Part shown: one piece after another, positions 41,542 to 50,279 of the stretch
Numbering within the stretch: the stretch's first letter is position 1
Layout: each line of letters opens with the position of its first letter
Assembly: GCF_003610355.1 (NCBI RefSeq)
Contig: NZ_RAPY01000009.1
Coordinates: 51,380-115,379 of the forward strand
Reading direction: 5' to 3'
From: Sphingobacterium detergens
Lineage (GTDB): Bacteria > Bacteroidota > Bacteroidia > Sphingobacteriales > Sphingobacteriaceae
Length of the DNA stretch: 64,000 nucleotides
The notes under the pieces: model-generated
What the model was told of the DNA's origin: nothing
What the model saw: only the letters and a program-made list of their open reading frames with translations
Database searches by the model: none
Made by a program: the position numbers and the translations under genes

Positions 41542-42729
41542 ATGAAATCAGTTTATTTGAATAAGGGTAAGGATAAAGCTGCCTGGCAATTGCATCCTTG
41601 GGTATTTTCCGGAGCAATTAAATCATTGTCCGATAAGATTGAAGATGGCGAAATTGTAGGGGTTTACAATGCCGAGCGTGAGTTTATTGCGTACGGATTG
41701 TTTCACAATAGTTCGCGGGTGGCCATCCGCTTACTGGAATGGAATCCGCAAGCTCAGATTGATGGGGATTGGTGGCGCACCCGTATTCAAAAGGCGGTGG
41801 CAGCTAGACAACATTTGCTGCAGGAAGGCATTACCAATACCGTTCGTTTGATTTTTGCCGAGGCAGACTTTCTTCCGGGATTAATCGTGGATAAGTATGC
41901 TGATTTTATTTCTATTCAGGTCCATTCTGTAGGAGTAGAAAAGGTTAAAGATATCATTATTGCAGAGTTAAATACGCTGTTAAATCCTACTGGAATCTAT
42001 GAACGTAGTGATCTGAAATCTCGTGAGCATGAGGGCCTACCAGACACAAATGGTCTTTTGTCTGGCGAGGTACCACCTGAATTTGTGGACGTCATCGAAA
42101 ATGGCCTTCATTATAAGGTAAATATCATCGATGGGCAAAAGTCAGGTTTCTATTGTGACCAGCGTGAGAATAGGTTATTGACAGCGCAGTATGTTGCTGA
42201 TAAAAGGGTATTGGATTGTTTCTGTTATTCTGGTGGATTTACACTGAATAGCTTAAAAGCAGGTGCAAGTGAAGTTGTGTCCGTAGATAGCTCTGCGTTG
42301 GCGATTGAAACTCTTGAAAAAAATGTAGCCGAAAACGGGTTTGAGCCAAGTCGGCATAAAGCAATTTTGTCTGACGTCAATAAGCAATTGCGTAAGTTTG
42401 TAGATGAGGGTGAAAAATTCGATTTGATCGTCTTAGATCCTCCAAAGTATGCACCTTCCCGTTCAGCTTTGGAAAGAGCGTCGCGGGCTTATAAAGATTT
42501 AAATCGTCGGGGTTTAATGCTGTTGAATAGTGGTGGGTTATTGGCGACATTTTCATGCTCCGGAGCAATGGATATGGACACTTTTAAACAGGTGCTTGCC
42601 TGGGCCGCATTGGACGCTGGTAAAGAGATACAGTTTATTCGACAATTCCATCAACCCGAAGACCATCCTGTTAGGGCCTCCTTTCCAGAAGGAGAATACC
42701 TCAAAGGACTGTTGGTACGTGTATTATAA
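41542..42729 (+). CDS. Class I SAM-dependent rRNA methyltransferase (RlmI-like)
   Basis: 395-residue enzyme of the RlmI/RlmK-like 23S rRNA m5C methyltransferase group. An N-terminal PUA domain (~1-75; HPWVFSGAIKSL) binds RNA, followed by a linker with SGFYCDQRENR and the Rossmann methyltransferase domain: VLDCFCYSGGFTL (SAM-binding motif I), VDSSALAIETLEKN, and the motif IV DPPKYAPSRSAL. FSCSGAMD holds the Cys expected in motif VI. The substrate base is assigned only by family. The start lies immediately after a promoter box. Confidence 0.92.
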   Translation: MKSVYLNKGKDKAAWQLHPWVFSGAIKSLSDKIEDGEIVGVYNAEREFIAYGLFHNSSRVAIRLLEWNPQAQIDGDWWRTRIQKAVAARQHLLQEGITNTVRLIFAEADFLPGLIVDKYADFISIQVHSVGVEKVKDIIIAELNTLLNPTGIYERSDLKSREHEGLPDTNGLLSGEVPPEFVDVIENGLHYKVNIIDGQKSGFYCDQRENRLLTAQYVADKRVLDCFCYSGGFTLNSLKAGASEVVSVDSSALAIETLEKNVAENGFEPSRHKAILSDVNKQLRKFVDEGEKFDLIVLDPPKYAPSRSALERASRAYKDLNRRGLMLLNSGGLLATFSCSGAMDMDTFKQVLAWAALDAGKEIQFIRQFHQPEDHPVRASFPEGEYLKGLLVRVL

Positions 42730-42789
42730 ATAAATGCAGATATATAGGTTGATTTGAATAAATCGACCTTTTTAATTTAAAGCGAAATC

Positions 42790-43986
42790 ATGATCAAAGA
42801 AAAAGAAACTAGACCTATTTTTTCTATTTTGTTTGCCGTGAGTATGGTGCACTTGCTGAATGATCTTATTCAGGCTGTAATTCCTGCCACATACCCTTTA
42901 TTAAAAGAAGAGCATCACCTGAGTTTTTCTCAAGTGGGGATGATTACATTAGTATATCAGATTGCCGCTTCAATTTTTCAACCTGTTGTCGGCTCATTTA
43001 CGGACAAACATCCTGTTCCATATTCACAGATTATCGGTATGTCCTTTTCGCTTGTGGGCATGTTGTTGTTTTCCCAGGCACATAGCTATGCATGGATATT
43101 GTTCTCCGTTTTTCTCGTTGGGATTGGCTCCTCAATTTTCCATCCGGAGTCTTCACGTGTGGCTTACATGGCTTCAGGTGGTAGAAGGAGTATGGCACAG
43201 TCCATTTTTCAGATCGGTGGGAATGCAGGGACAGCTCTAGCACCTATTATAGTTGCTTTTCTGGTCTTACCTCGAGGACAGCAAGCTGTTGCCTGGATGT
43301 GCTTATTTACACTTGTTGGCCAGTTTATTTCCTATTATATCGGCACCTGGTATAAGCGTCGACTTGCAAATGTTTCGAGATCAACAAAAAGGAATATTCG
43401 TGTTCCAGATCTTCCCAATTCACGTATTGTTGCAACTGTCATTATCCTATTGTTGTTGATCGTTTCCAAATATTTCTATATCGCAAGTATTACTAATTAT
43501 TTTCAGTTTTACACGATGAAAAAGTTTGGGATCAATGAGGTGGAAGCACAGGTGTACCTGTTTTATTTTCTGATTGCCGTTGCGGTGGGGACCTTGCTAG
43601 GTGGAGCATTCGGAGATCGTTTTGGACGGAAATATGTGATTTGGTTTTCCGTTTTAGGGGTGGCCCCCTTCGCATTGGCCTTACCCTATGTTGGCCTCAC
43701 AATGACGGGGATACTGATTGTGATCATCGGATTAATATTGTCATCTGCCTTTCCTGCAATTATTGTATACGCGCAGGAGTTATTGCCTAAGAAGTTGGGT
43801 ATGGTTTCCGGTTTGTTTTATGGATTTGCATTTGGCATGGGGGGAATCGGGTCTGCGGTACTCGGATGGCAGGCGGATCATACGTCCATCGAATTTATTT
43901 ACCATCTATGTTCGTATTTACCCTTAATCGGTGTCGTCGCCTATTTTCTTCCTAATCTACAGAAAACACCCTATAAAGAGATTTAG
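42790..43986 (+). CDS. MFS exporter, fosmidomycin-resistance (Fsr)-like
   Basis: 398-residue inner-membrane protein with about 12 transmembrane helices. The N-terminal SMVHLLNDLIQAVIPATYPLL block and FHPESSRVAYMASGGRRSMAQ are typical of the Fsr subfamily of the major facilitator superfamily; GGAFGDRFGRKYV is the MFS loop motif between helices 8 and 9. Family members export fosmidomycin and related compounds; the natural substrate is unclear. It lies 60 nt after the methyltransferase gene, possibly co-transcribed, and ends at a terminator. Confidence 0.9.
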   Translation: MIKEKETRPIFSILFAVSMVHLLNDLIQAVIPATYPLLKEEHHLSFSQVGMITLVYQIAASIFQPVVGSFTDKHPVPYSQIIGMSFSLVGMLLFSQAHSYAWILFSVFLVGIGSSIFHPESSRVAYMASGGRRSMAQSIFQIGGNAGTALAPIIVAFLVLPRGQQAVAWMCLFTLVGQFISYYIGTWYKRRLANVSRSTKRNIRVPDLPNSRIVATVIILLLLIVSKYFYIASITNYFQFYTMKKFGINEVEAQVYLFYFLIAVAVGTLLGGAFGDRFGRKYVIWFSVLGVAPFALALPYVGLTMTGILIVIIGLILSSAFPAIIVYAQELLPKKLGMVSGLFYGFAFGMGGIGSAVLGWQADHTSIEFIYHLCSYLPLIGVVAYFLPNLQKTPYKEI

Positions 43987-43999
43987 AATATGATATATT

Positions 44000-44046
44000 A
44001 AAAAGCGGGAGTATCCAATTTTTTTGGACACTCCCGCTTTTCTTTA
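44000..44046. terminator. Bidirectional terminator
   Basis: Long stem 44001-44017 / 44025-44040 (AAAAGCGGGAGT...TCCA and complement with one mismatch), T-rich loop and T-tail. It lies after the MFS gene and faces the convergent SGNH hydrolase gene. Confidence 0.8.
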
Positions 44047-44128
44047 GTTTTATTTGTATCCCTTTAAAACCTCTTTTGATTAATCAATTCTCAGGTACTT
44101 TTACTTTTTGTATAGTTTTCTCTTTATA

Positions 44129-44890
44129 CTATTTGATACAGTCCATCCAGGCTGCTGCCATCAGTTGCGCTCCAGCAAGGGTAGGGTGCACACCATCCGC
44201 TGCCCAATAGGCTCCTGGCGCAGTCTTTTGGGCATTGTCAAAGATTTTTTGATAAGGAAGGAGTATCGCATTGAACTCTTTTGCAACATTACGTGCGGTC
44301 TCCTGATAAGCTAAAAATTTGGGATACCAAGCATCCGTGATATGGCCTACACCTTTTACAGCAAAAGGTTCTCCAATAATCAGTTTAACATTTGGAAGTT
44401 TTTGTAATGTCTCCTGCAACAATTGCTGGTACTGCGACTTATATTCTTCAACAGTCGTTTTGGCTCCGCGGTCTATCGTTCGCCAAAAATCATTTACGCC
44501 GATCAAGATACTTAATACAGTTGGTTTGAATGCCAATGTATCCTCCGCCCAACGTTTTTGAAGGTCGGGAACACGATTGCCACTAATTCCAGTATTATGA
44601 ACCTTCAGTTTCTTTGCGGCATATTTATTCAATAATTCGCTTGCAGCCAACAAGGCATAACCCTGACCTAGGGCCTTGGTGTCATTGGGATTTCTGTTAT
44701 TCCTATCGCGGCCTACATCCGTAATGGAATCCCCCTGAAATAGGATGATATCTTCGTCATTCAAACTTATTTTTGAAGATTTGAAACTACCCTCATAGGC
44801 ATAAGCTTCGTTGCCCAATAAATTGGCTCCAGTCAAAAGACCGGCGCCAATGATACTTTTTTTGATAAATGATCTGCGGTTTGTGCTCAT
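44129..44890 (-). CDS. SGNH/GDSL hydrolase with Tat-like signal
   Basis: 253-residue exported esterase/lipase-type hydrolase. The N-terminus NRRSFIKK followed by a hydrophobic stretch is a twin-arginine signal. SGNH blocks are visible: GDSITDVG (nucleophile Ser, block I), GISGNRVPD (Gly, block II), IGVNDFW (Asn, block III) and DGVHPT (Asp/His, block V). Substrates in this family include acetylated sugars and lipids. The ATG at 44890 was chosen because it places the RR motif at the start; the longer frame would run into the aminotransferase gene. Confidence 0.9.
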   Translation of the reverse strand: MSTNRRSFIKKSIIGAGLLTGANLLGNEAYAYEGSFKSSKISLNDEDIILFQGDSITDVGRDRNNRNPNDTKALGQGYALLAASELLNKYAAKKLKVHNTGISGNRVPDLQKRWAEDTLAFKPTVLSILIGVNDFWRTIDRGAKTTVEEYKSQYQQLLQETLQKLPNVKLIIGEPFAVKGVGHITDAWYPKFLAYQETARNVAKEFNAILLPYQKIFDNAQKTAPGAYWAADGVHPTLAGAQLMAAAWMDCIK

Positions 44891-44924
44891 TATTAGGTTT
44901 TTGTTATGCTTAAAGTTACATACT

Positions 44925-46112
44925 TTAAGCATACTTTTCCAAACCTTTTATAATGATGTTACAGGCTTTTTCAATTTCAGCATCCGTAATGGTCAGTGGT
45001 GGAGCCACACGAAGTGCTGTTTCACAGTGAAGATACCAGTCAATCATAACACCATGTTCCGCGCAGTATTTACTGACGTTATAAACCTGATCAAAGTTGT
45101 CCAACTGTAAGCACATCATAAGGCCTTGACCTCGGATTTCTTTAATTGCTGGATGGTTGAGCTTTTCTCTAAATAAGTTGGCCTTATGGGCTACCTGTTC
45201 AACCAGTTTTTCCGATTTGATTACTGCGAGTGATGCACGTGCGGCGGCACAGCTCACGGGATGTCCTCCGAATGTGGTGATATGACCCAACATCGGGTTG
45301 TCTTTAATGACATCCATTACTTCTTTAGCGGCAACGAAGGCGCCCAATGGCATACCACCACCAATGCCTTTGGCCAACATCAGAATATCAGGTACAATAC
45401 CGAAATGTTCGAAGGCAAACAGTTTTCCTGTACGACCAAAACCAGTCTGGATTTCATCGAAAATCAACAAGGTGCCAGTTTCGTCACAACGTTTTCTTAC
45501 CGCTTGCATATAAGCCACATCGGGAACTCTGACACCAGCTTCCCCTTGAATGGCTTCTAGGATCACGGCAGCTGTTTCAGTTGTAATTTTCGTTAAGTCT
45601 TGCGGATCATTAAACGTAATAAAGTCTATTTCTGGAAGGAGCGGGGCATAAGCCTGACGGTATTCATCGTTCCCGATAAGGCTAAGTGCACCTTGTGTAC
45701 TTCCATGGTAGGCCTTTTTTGCAGCGATAATCTGTCTCCGCCCAGTATATTTCTTGGCTATTTTCATAGACCCTTCGACAGCTTCTGCACCACTGTTGGT
45801 CAGATATACCGATTGAAAATTTGAAGGTAATTCCGCCAGTAGTTCTGTCGCAAACTGGACTTGGGGAGCTTGTACAAATTCACCATAAACGGTGACATGT
45901 AAATATTGGTCGAGCTGAGCCTTTATTGCTTCGAGTACCTTGGGGTGACGATGTCCGATATTACTCACATTAAAACCGGAGACAAGATCCATATATTCTT
46001 CCCCATTTGGCCCATAAAGGTAGACACCCTCGGCCTTAACCACTTCAACCAATCTAGGTGAGCTAGAGGTCTGAGCGGTGTTCATTAAAAATAATTCTCT
46101 ATTGTTTAACAT
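44925..46112 (-). CDS. Class III PLP-dependent aminotransferase (ornithine/GABA type)
   Basis: 395-residue fold-type I aminotransferase. Motifs: NSGAEAVEGSMKIA (phosphate-binding), AYHGSTQGALS, FDEIQTGFGRTGKLFA and the PLP Lys in MLAKGIGGGMPLG. The family acts on ornithine, acetylornithine, GABA or similar omega-amines; the precise substrate cannot be set from sequence. The open frame begins at 46151, but that part overlaps a terminator, so MLNNREL at 46112 (or MNTAQ at 46085) is more likely the start. The SGNH gene follows 34 nt downstream. Confidence 0.9.
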   Translation of the reverse strand: MLNNRELFLMNTAQTSSSPRLVEVVKAEGVYLYGPNGEEYMDLVSGFNVSNIGHRHPKVLEAIKAQLDQYLHVTVYGEFVQAPQVQFATELLAELPSNFQSVYLTNSGAEAVEGSMKIAKKYTGRRQIIAAKKAYHGSTQGALSLIGNDEYRQAYAPLLPEIDFITFNDPQDLTKITTETAAVILEAIQGEAGVRVPDVAYMQAVRKRCDETGTLLIFDEIQTGFGRTGKLFAFEHFGIVPDILMLAKGIGGGMPLGAFVAAKEVMDVIKDNPMLGHITTFGGHPVSCAAARASLAVIKSEKLVEQVAHKANLFREKLNHPAIKEIRGQGLMMCLQLDNFDQVYNVSKYCAEHGVMIDWYLHCETALRVAPPLTITDAEIEKACNIIIKGLEKYA

Positions 46113-46134
46113 GATTTTACAAATGTCCGAAAAT

Positions 46135-46163
46135 AAAAAAGAAGTCTTCAAGACTTCTTTTTT
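46135..46163 (-). terminator. Terminator of the transketolase/sigma cluster
   Basis: Perfect AT-flanked stem 46135-46146 / 46152-46163 (AAAAAAGAAGTC and complement) with a 5-nt loop and T-run on the minus strand, 10 nt after the stop of the 46174 gene. Confidence 0.8.
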
Positions 46164-46173
46164 ATTTTCGGGA

Positions 46174-46593
46174 TTATCTCCCTCTATTTTGTAAAGATTT
46201 ATAGAGATGTTCCCTAAATTCCTGTTCTACTTCAAAGAATTGTGAAGCCCGGGCGTTGCCTATCACCTTGGCAAATTTTGCGCGGTACTCCTTTTTTATT
46301 TGTACTTCTTTGGCATCATATTGCAATACATCCCTCGATCCACCTCTAAAACTGTTTTTAGGGGCTCCATTTAGTTTTTCTTTCCGGATATCCCATAATG
46401 TTTGGCTATATTCATTATAGAGTGGAAAGAATTGCTGTGCTTCTTTGGGTGTTAAATCTAGTTCCTTAGTAATATAAGCTATCTTTTCATTTTCAATAGC
46501 TTGAAATCGATTTTTGTCTTGCGCAAAGCCCAAGGCAATAGAAAATATACTAAAGAACAATGTTATCCATATGTTTTTTTTGTTGAACATCAT
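46174..46593 (-). CDS. Small exported Spy/CpxP-like protein, putative
   Basis: 139-residue protein with a signal peptide (~1-24, ending LGFAQ) and an all-helical remainder. LTPKEAQQFFPLYNEYSQTLW resembles the LTxxE repeat region of Spy/CpxP-type periplasmic chaperones and metal-resistance sensors. Proteins of this kind often sit at the end of ECF sigma/anti-sigma operons in Bacteroidota. Its ATG overlaps the stop of the upstream anti-sigma-like gene (TAATG), showing coupling. The Spy-like assignment is tentative. Confidence 0.75.
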   Translation of the reverse strand: MMFNKKNIWITLFFSIFSIALGFAQDKNRFQAIENEKIAYITKELDLTPKEAQQFFPLYNEYSQTLWDIRKEKLNGAPKNSFRGGSRDVLQYDAKEVQIKKEYRAKFAKVIGNARASQFFEVEQEFREHLYKSLQNRGR

Positions 46594-47651
46594 TATAAGG
46601 TATAGTTTAGATAATCTTCTATCTCTTGTTTAGATATGTTAGTGCCAAATCCTTTCGTTGGAAGATTTGTTTCATCCGTATATTGGGACATATATATTAT
46701 GTCATCACCTGAAGCCGAAGCCGAAAGGTAATTAATAATTTCCTGCTTGGGTATTTCAGATAAATGTTGACTGAGCTGTTCCTCGGCTACATTATCTTGT
46801 GCGATCGTATTTTGCTGCTGGAATTGATAACCCCAATACCCACCTAGACCTAACATGGCTGTAAACGAAGCTGCTACAGCATATCGAGTATACCATTTTT
46901 TTTGCTTTCCTAAGCGACGGATCGGAGTTGAATCTCTTTCTTCTTTTATATCCTGAATAGCACCGATAATTTTGTCTGAAAGCGTATCAAAATAATGTGG
47001 TGGCAGGTCAAAACCTGTGACAGGAACCGTATCTTTTAATTTTTCTTCTGCAACACGAGCGAAAATAGTTTCTTCAAGATCCGCATGATAGTCTACAGGA
47101 AGGTCGAAACCATCCGTTGAAATAACTTCCTTCAATTCTGCTTCCGCAATACGAGCGAAAATAGTTTCTCCAAGATCCGCATGATAATTTACAGGAAGAT
47201 CGAAACCATCCGTTGAGATAACTTCCTTCAATTCTGCTTCCGCAATGCGAACGAAAATAGCATCTTCAAGATCTGCATGATAATTTACAGGAAGATCGAA
47301 ACCATCCGATTGGATTTTTTCTTTTAAGTTTTCTTCCGAAATTCGATGAAATATATTTTCTGTTAGTTTATCTGAATACTGTTCAGGTATAGCGAAGCCA
47401 TCTCCAGCGACTTGCGCTTTGAGGGAGTCAGCTGCTATTTTGCTCAGCACAACATCAGGGAGCGAATCAAAGTATCCATCAGGAACCTCAAATACAGGTT
47501 CATCTTTGCATGCTATCCATTTGACTTGCGCTATTATTTTAGATTCTAAATCACTGAAATAATTTTCAGGCACGCCAAAAGGATTTTCACGCAATGATTC
47601 TGGAAGATGATTAGATTCCAGCCCATCATGATATGTGCTATTTTCCTTCAT
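46593..47651 (-). CDS. Membrane anti-sigma-like protein with seven 32-residue repeats
   Basis: 352-residue protein. Residues ~24-235 form seven tandem units of about 32 residues with the pattern F-x-[VIL]-P-x-x-Y-x-x-x-L, e.g. FGVPENYFSDL, FEVPDGYFDSL, FAIPEQYSDKL, FDLPVNYHADL (twice), FDLPVDYHADL and FDLPPHYFDTL. Then come a basic stretch, one transmembrane helix (~252-272, AVAASFTAMLGLGGYWGY) and a periplasmic tail. Its place 33 nt after an ECF sigma gene and the cytoplasmic-repeat/one-helix topology suggest an anti-sigma factor or sigma-associated sensor. One or two such PxxYF units are what I recall in related proteins; seven is unusual. Confidence 0.75.
   Translation of the reverse strand: MKENSTYHDGLESNHLPESLRENPFGVPENYFSDLESKIIAQVKWIACKDEPVFEVPDGYFDSLPDVVLSKIAADSLKAQVAGDGFAIPEQYSDKLTENIFHRISEENLKEKIQSDGFDLPVNYHADLEDAIFVRIAEAELKEVISTDGFDLPVNYHADLGETIFARIAEAELKEVISTDGFDLPVDYHADLEETIFARVAEEKLKDTVPVTGFDLPPHYFDTLSDKIIGAIQDIKEERDSTPIRRLGKQKKWYTRYAVAASFTAMLGLGGYWGYQFQQQNTIAQDNVAEEQLSQHLSEIPKQEIINYLSASASGDDIIYMSQYTDETNLPTKGFGTNISKQEIEDYLNYTL
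47075..47330 (-). repeat. 96-nt tandem repeats inside the anti-sigma-like gene
   Basis: Units start at 47075, 47171 and 47267, exactly 96 nt apart. The first two are nearly identical at DNA level; the third begins alike and then diverges. They encode repeat units 4-6 of the protein and preserve the reading frame. Older, diverged units lie on both sides. Confidence 0.85.
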
Positions 47652-47684
47652 AGTATTTGTTAGAACCGAATTTCGCTAAAAGGT

Positions 47685-48230
47685 TTAATCGTGGTTGTTA
47701 AAAAAAGCCTCTATTTTTTTTACTGCCAAATGGTAAGATGCTTTTAATGCACCAACACTTGTACCGAGTACATCAGAAATCTCTTCATATTTCATGTCTT
47801 CAAAATATTTCATATTGAAAACTAATTTCTGTTTCTCTGGCAATGTTAATAAAGCTTGTTGCAATTTCATTTGAGCTTTGTCACCATTAAAATAATTGCC
47901 ATCAGCAAGTGTTTCTGCTAAGTAAGCAGTCGTGTCGTCATCCAACGACACGTTCTGCTTTTGCTTTTTTTTATTTAAGAATGTAATACATTCGTTTGTT
48001 GCAATGCGATATAGCCAGGTATACAATTGTGAGTCTTCACGGAAGTTCCCAAGGTTCTTCCATACTTTGACAAAAATATCCTGAACGACATCATCTGCAT
48101 CATCGTGATCGATTACCATTCTCCGCACATGCCAATAAATCTTTTGCTGATATTTTTTCAACAATAAACGGAAAGCTTCTTCTCGCGTACTTTCTTCGGC
48201 GAATTTTGCTATAATTAAAGCGTCATCCAT
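47685..48230 (-). CDS. ECF RNA polymerase sigma factor
   Basis: 181-residue sigma-70 family protein with region 2 (YWHVRRMVIDHDDADDVVQDIFVKVW, here split as VRRMVIDHDDADDVVQ and DIFVKVWKNL) and region 4 helix-turn-helix (KYEEISDVLGTSVGALKASYHLAVKK). It is a SigW/RpoE-like factor rather than the FecI type at 735. It follows the transketolase C-subunit gene by 21 nt and precedes the repeat-containing anti-sigma-like gene by 33 nt on the same strand. Confidence 0.94.
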   Translation of the reverse strand: MDDALIIAKFAEESTREEAFRLLLKKYQQKIYWHVRRMVIDHDDADDVVQDIFVKVWKNLGNFREDSQLYTWLYRIATNECITFLNKKKQKQNVSLDDDTTAYLAETLADGNYFNGDKAQMKLQQALLTLPEKQKLVFNMKYFEDMKYEEISDVLGTSVGALKASYHLAVKKIEAFFNNHD

Positions 48231-48251
48231 ATATTGACCTGTGTAGTTTTG

Positions 48252-49205
48252 TTATTTTCTTTTAATTACTTTCTGAGCCGCAGCAATGATAGCGTCAGCG
48301 TTCAAACCGTATTTTTCCATGAGTTGAGCTGGAGTACCTGATTCACCAAAACTATCGTTGACCGCTACATATTCTTGCGGGCTCGGCAATTCTTTGGCTA
48401 ATACCTGTGCAACGCTGTCGCCCAATCCACCAAGACGGTTGTGCTCCTCAGCAGTCACGACACATTTCGTTTTAGCAACTGATTTCAAGATCGCTTCTTC
48501 GTCCAACGGTTTGATCGTATGGATATTGATGATTTCGGCGTTGATACCCAATTCTGCTAATTTTTCACCCGCTTGTATGGCTTCCCATACCAAGTGACCT
48601 GTAGCGATGATGGTCACATCTGTACCTTCATTCAATAAGATGGCCTTTCCGATGACAAATTCTTGATCAGCCGGAGTAAAGTTAGGAACTACCGGACGAC
48701 CAAAACGTAAATAAACCGGACCTTCAAATTTCGCTGCCGCAATAGTCGCCGCTTTTGTTTGGTTGAAGTCACAAGGGTTGATTACAGTCATTCCAGGTAA
48801 CATTTTCATCAATCCAATGTCTTCCAAAATTTGGTGTGTAGCACCATCTTCACCCAAGGTTAATCCTGCATGAGAAGCAGCAATTTTTACATTTTTACCT
48901 GAGTACGCGATAGATTGACGGATTTGGTCATAAACACGACCTGTAGAGAAGTTGGCGAAAGTACCTGTGAAAGGAACTTTACCACCAATAGTAAGTCCAG
49001 CCGCGATGCCCATCATGTTTGCTTCAGCAATACCGATTTGGAAAAAGCGTTCTGGGAATTCTTTGATAAAATCGTTCATTTTCAATGAACCGATCAAATC
49101 AGCACATAATGCTACTACATTTTCATTTTGTTTTCCAGCTTCCAATAAGCCAGCACCAAAACCTGAACGTGTATCTTTTGACTCTGTGTAAGTATATTTT
49201 TTCAT
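48252..49205 (-). CDS. Transketolase, C-terminal subunit
   Basis: 317-residue protein equal to the pyrimidine-binding and C-terminal domains of transketolase (ALCADLIGSLKM, RFFQIGIAEANMMGIAAGL, with the Glu that activates thiamine diphosphate; GATHQILEDIGLMK; VTAEEHNRLGGLGDSV). It works with the N-terminal subunit encoded 2 nt upstream to transfer two-carbon units in the pentose phosphate pathway, or to make precursors as in other split transketolase-like enzymes. Length is normal for the split form. Confidence 0.93.
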   Translation of the reverse strand: MKKYTYTESKDTRSGFGAGLLEAGKQNENVVALCADLIGSLKMNDFIKEFPERFFQIGIAEANMMGIAAGLTIGGKVPFTGTFANFSTGRVYDQIRQSIAYSGKNVKIAASHAGLTLGEDGATHQILEDIGLMKMLPGMTVINPCDFNQTKAATIAAAKFEGPVYLRFGRPVVPNFTPADQEFVIGKAILLNEGTDVTIIATGHLVWEAIQAGEKLAELGINAEIINIHTIKPLDEEAILKSVAKTKCVVTAEEHNRLGGLGDSVAQVLAKELPSPQEYVAVNDSFGESGTPAQLMEKYGLNADAIIAAAQKVIKRK

Positions 49206-49207
49206 TT

Positions 49208-50056
49208 CTAGTAATCTCCTAAAGTTTCAGTAAGTTGATTCAATGCCGACGCCAATTGTTCGTCATTTGGAGCAACACCGTGCCATTTATGAGAACCCAT
49301 CATGAAATCAACACCTTTTCCCATCTCTGTGTGCAATAAGATAACCACTGGTTTACCTTTTCCGGTACGTGATTTTGCTTCTTCTAAGCCTGCAACTACT
49401 GAAGCCATATCATTTCCTTTAGTCACTTCCATCACATCCCAGCCAAAAGCTTCCCATTTTGCGCGAAGATCACCTAATGATAGTACCTGATCTGTCGATC
49501 CGTCTATCTGTGCATTATTGTAATCAACAGTCGCAATCAAGTTGTCAATCTTGTTGTGTGGTGCATACATTGCAGCTTCCCAAACCTGGCCTTCCTGCAA
49601 TTCACCATCACCCATTAATACATAAACTAGATTATTGTCTTTATTCAATCTTTTTGCCTGTGCGGCACCGATAGCAACGGATAATCCCTGACCCAAAGAT
49701 CCTGACGCAATGCGGATGCCTGGAAGACCTTCGTGTGTCGTTGGGTGACCCTGTAGTCTGGAGTTGATTTTTCTGAATGTTGCCAATTCGCTTGCTTCAA
49801 AATAACCCGCATGTGCCAATGTACTGTAAAATACAGGTGAAATGTGTCCGTTTGACAAGAAGAATAAATCCTCTCCTTTTCCGTCCATATCAAAGGAAGG
49901 ATTACGTTTCATTGCATTGAAATAAAGCGCCACAAAGTAATCTGTACAACCTAAAGAACCACCTGGGTGTCCTGATTGACAAGCGTGTACCATACGTACG
50001 ATATCACGTCTTACTTGTGATGCAATTTGTTCTAGTTTGTTAATATCTGCACTCAT
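49208..50056 (-). CDS. Transketolase, N-terminal subunit
   Basis: 282-residue thiamine diphosphate-binding half of transketolase. SGHPGGSLGCTDY (~31-43), NGHISPVFYSTLAH and the diphosphate/metal motif GDGELQEGQVWEAAMYA plus VDYNN are diagnostic. The ATG at 50056 is preferred over the GTG at 50074, which adds only six residues. With the downstream subunit it forms the complete enzyme. The transcript probably continues into the sigma-factor genes, because no terminator is seen before 46163. Confidence 0.93.
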   Translation of the reverse strand: MSADINKLEQIASQVRRDIVRMVHACQSGHPGGSLGCTDYFVALYFNAMKRNPSFDMDGKGEDLFFLSNGHISPVFYSTLAHAGYFEASELATFRKINSRLQGHPTTHEGLPGIRIASGSLGQGLSVAIGAAQAKRLNKDNNLVYVLMGDGELQEGQVWEAAMYAPHNKIDNLIATVDYNNAQIDGSTDQVLSLGDLRAKWEAFGWDVMEVTKGNDMASVVAGLEEAKSRTGKGKPVVILLHTEMGKGVDFMMGSHKWHGVAPNDEQLASALNQLTETLGDY

Positions 50057-50279
50057 TTTTTTTGTTGGTTTCACAATTGGTCGTAAAGTTAACTATTTTT
50101 AAGCTAGATGCTTGTTAAAAAGTGAATTTCTTTATTTAGTATGGGCTTTATGGTGATACGCATAGCTATTTGGTTAAATAGGTCCTTAGCTTGCGAACGG
50201 ATACCATTTCAATTTTAGACCTTTTCATGTTAACTTTTTTTGTACCTTGCTTTTAATTATAAAACCCACAATTTTCAAG

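Noticed and set aside
47075..47330. Regularly spaced near-identical repeats, CRISPR-like at first glance
   Set aside because: The 96-nt units are contiguous without unique spacers and stay in frame inside a protein gene.
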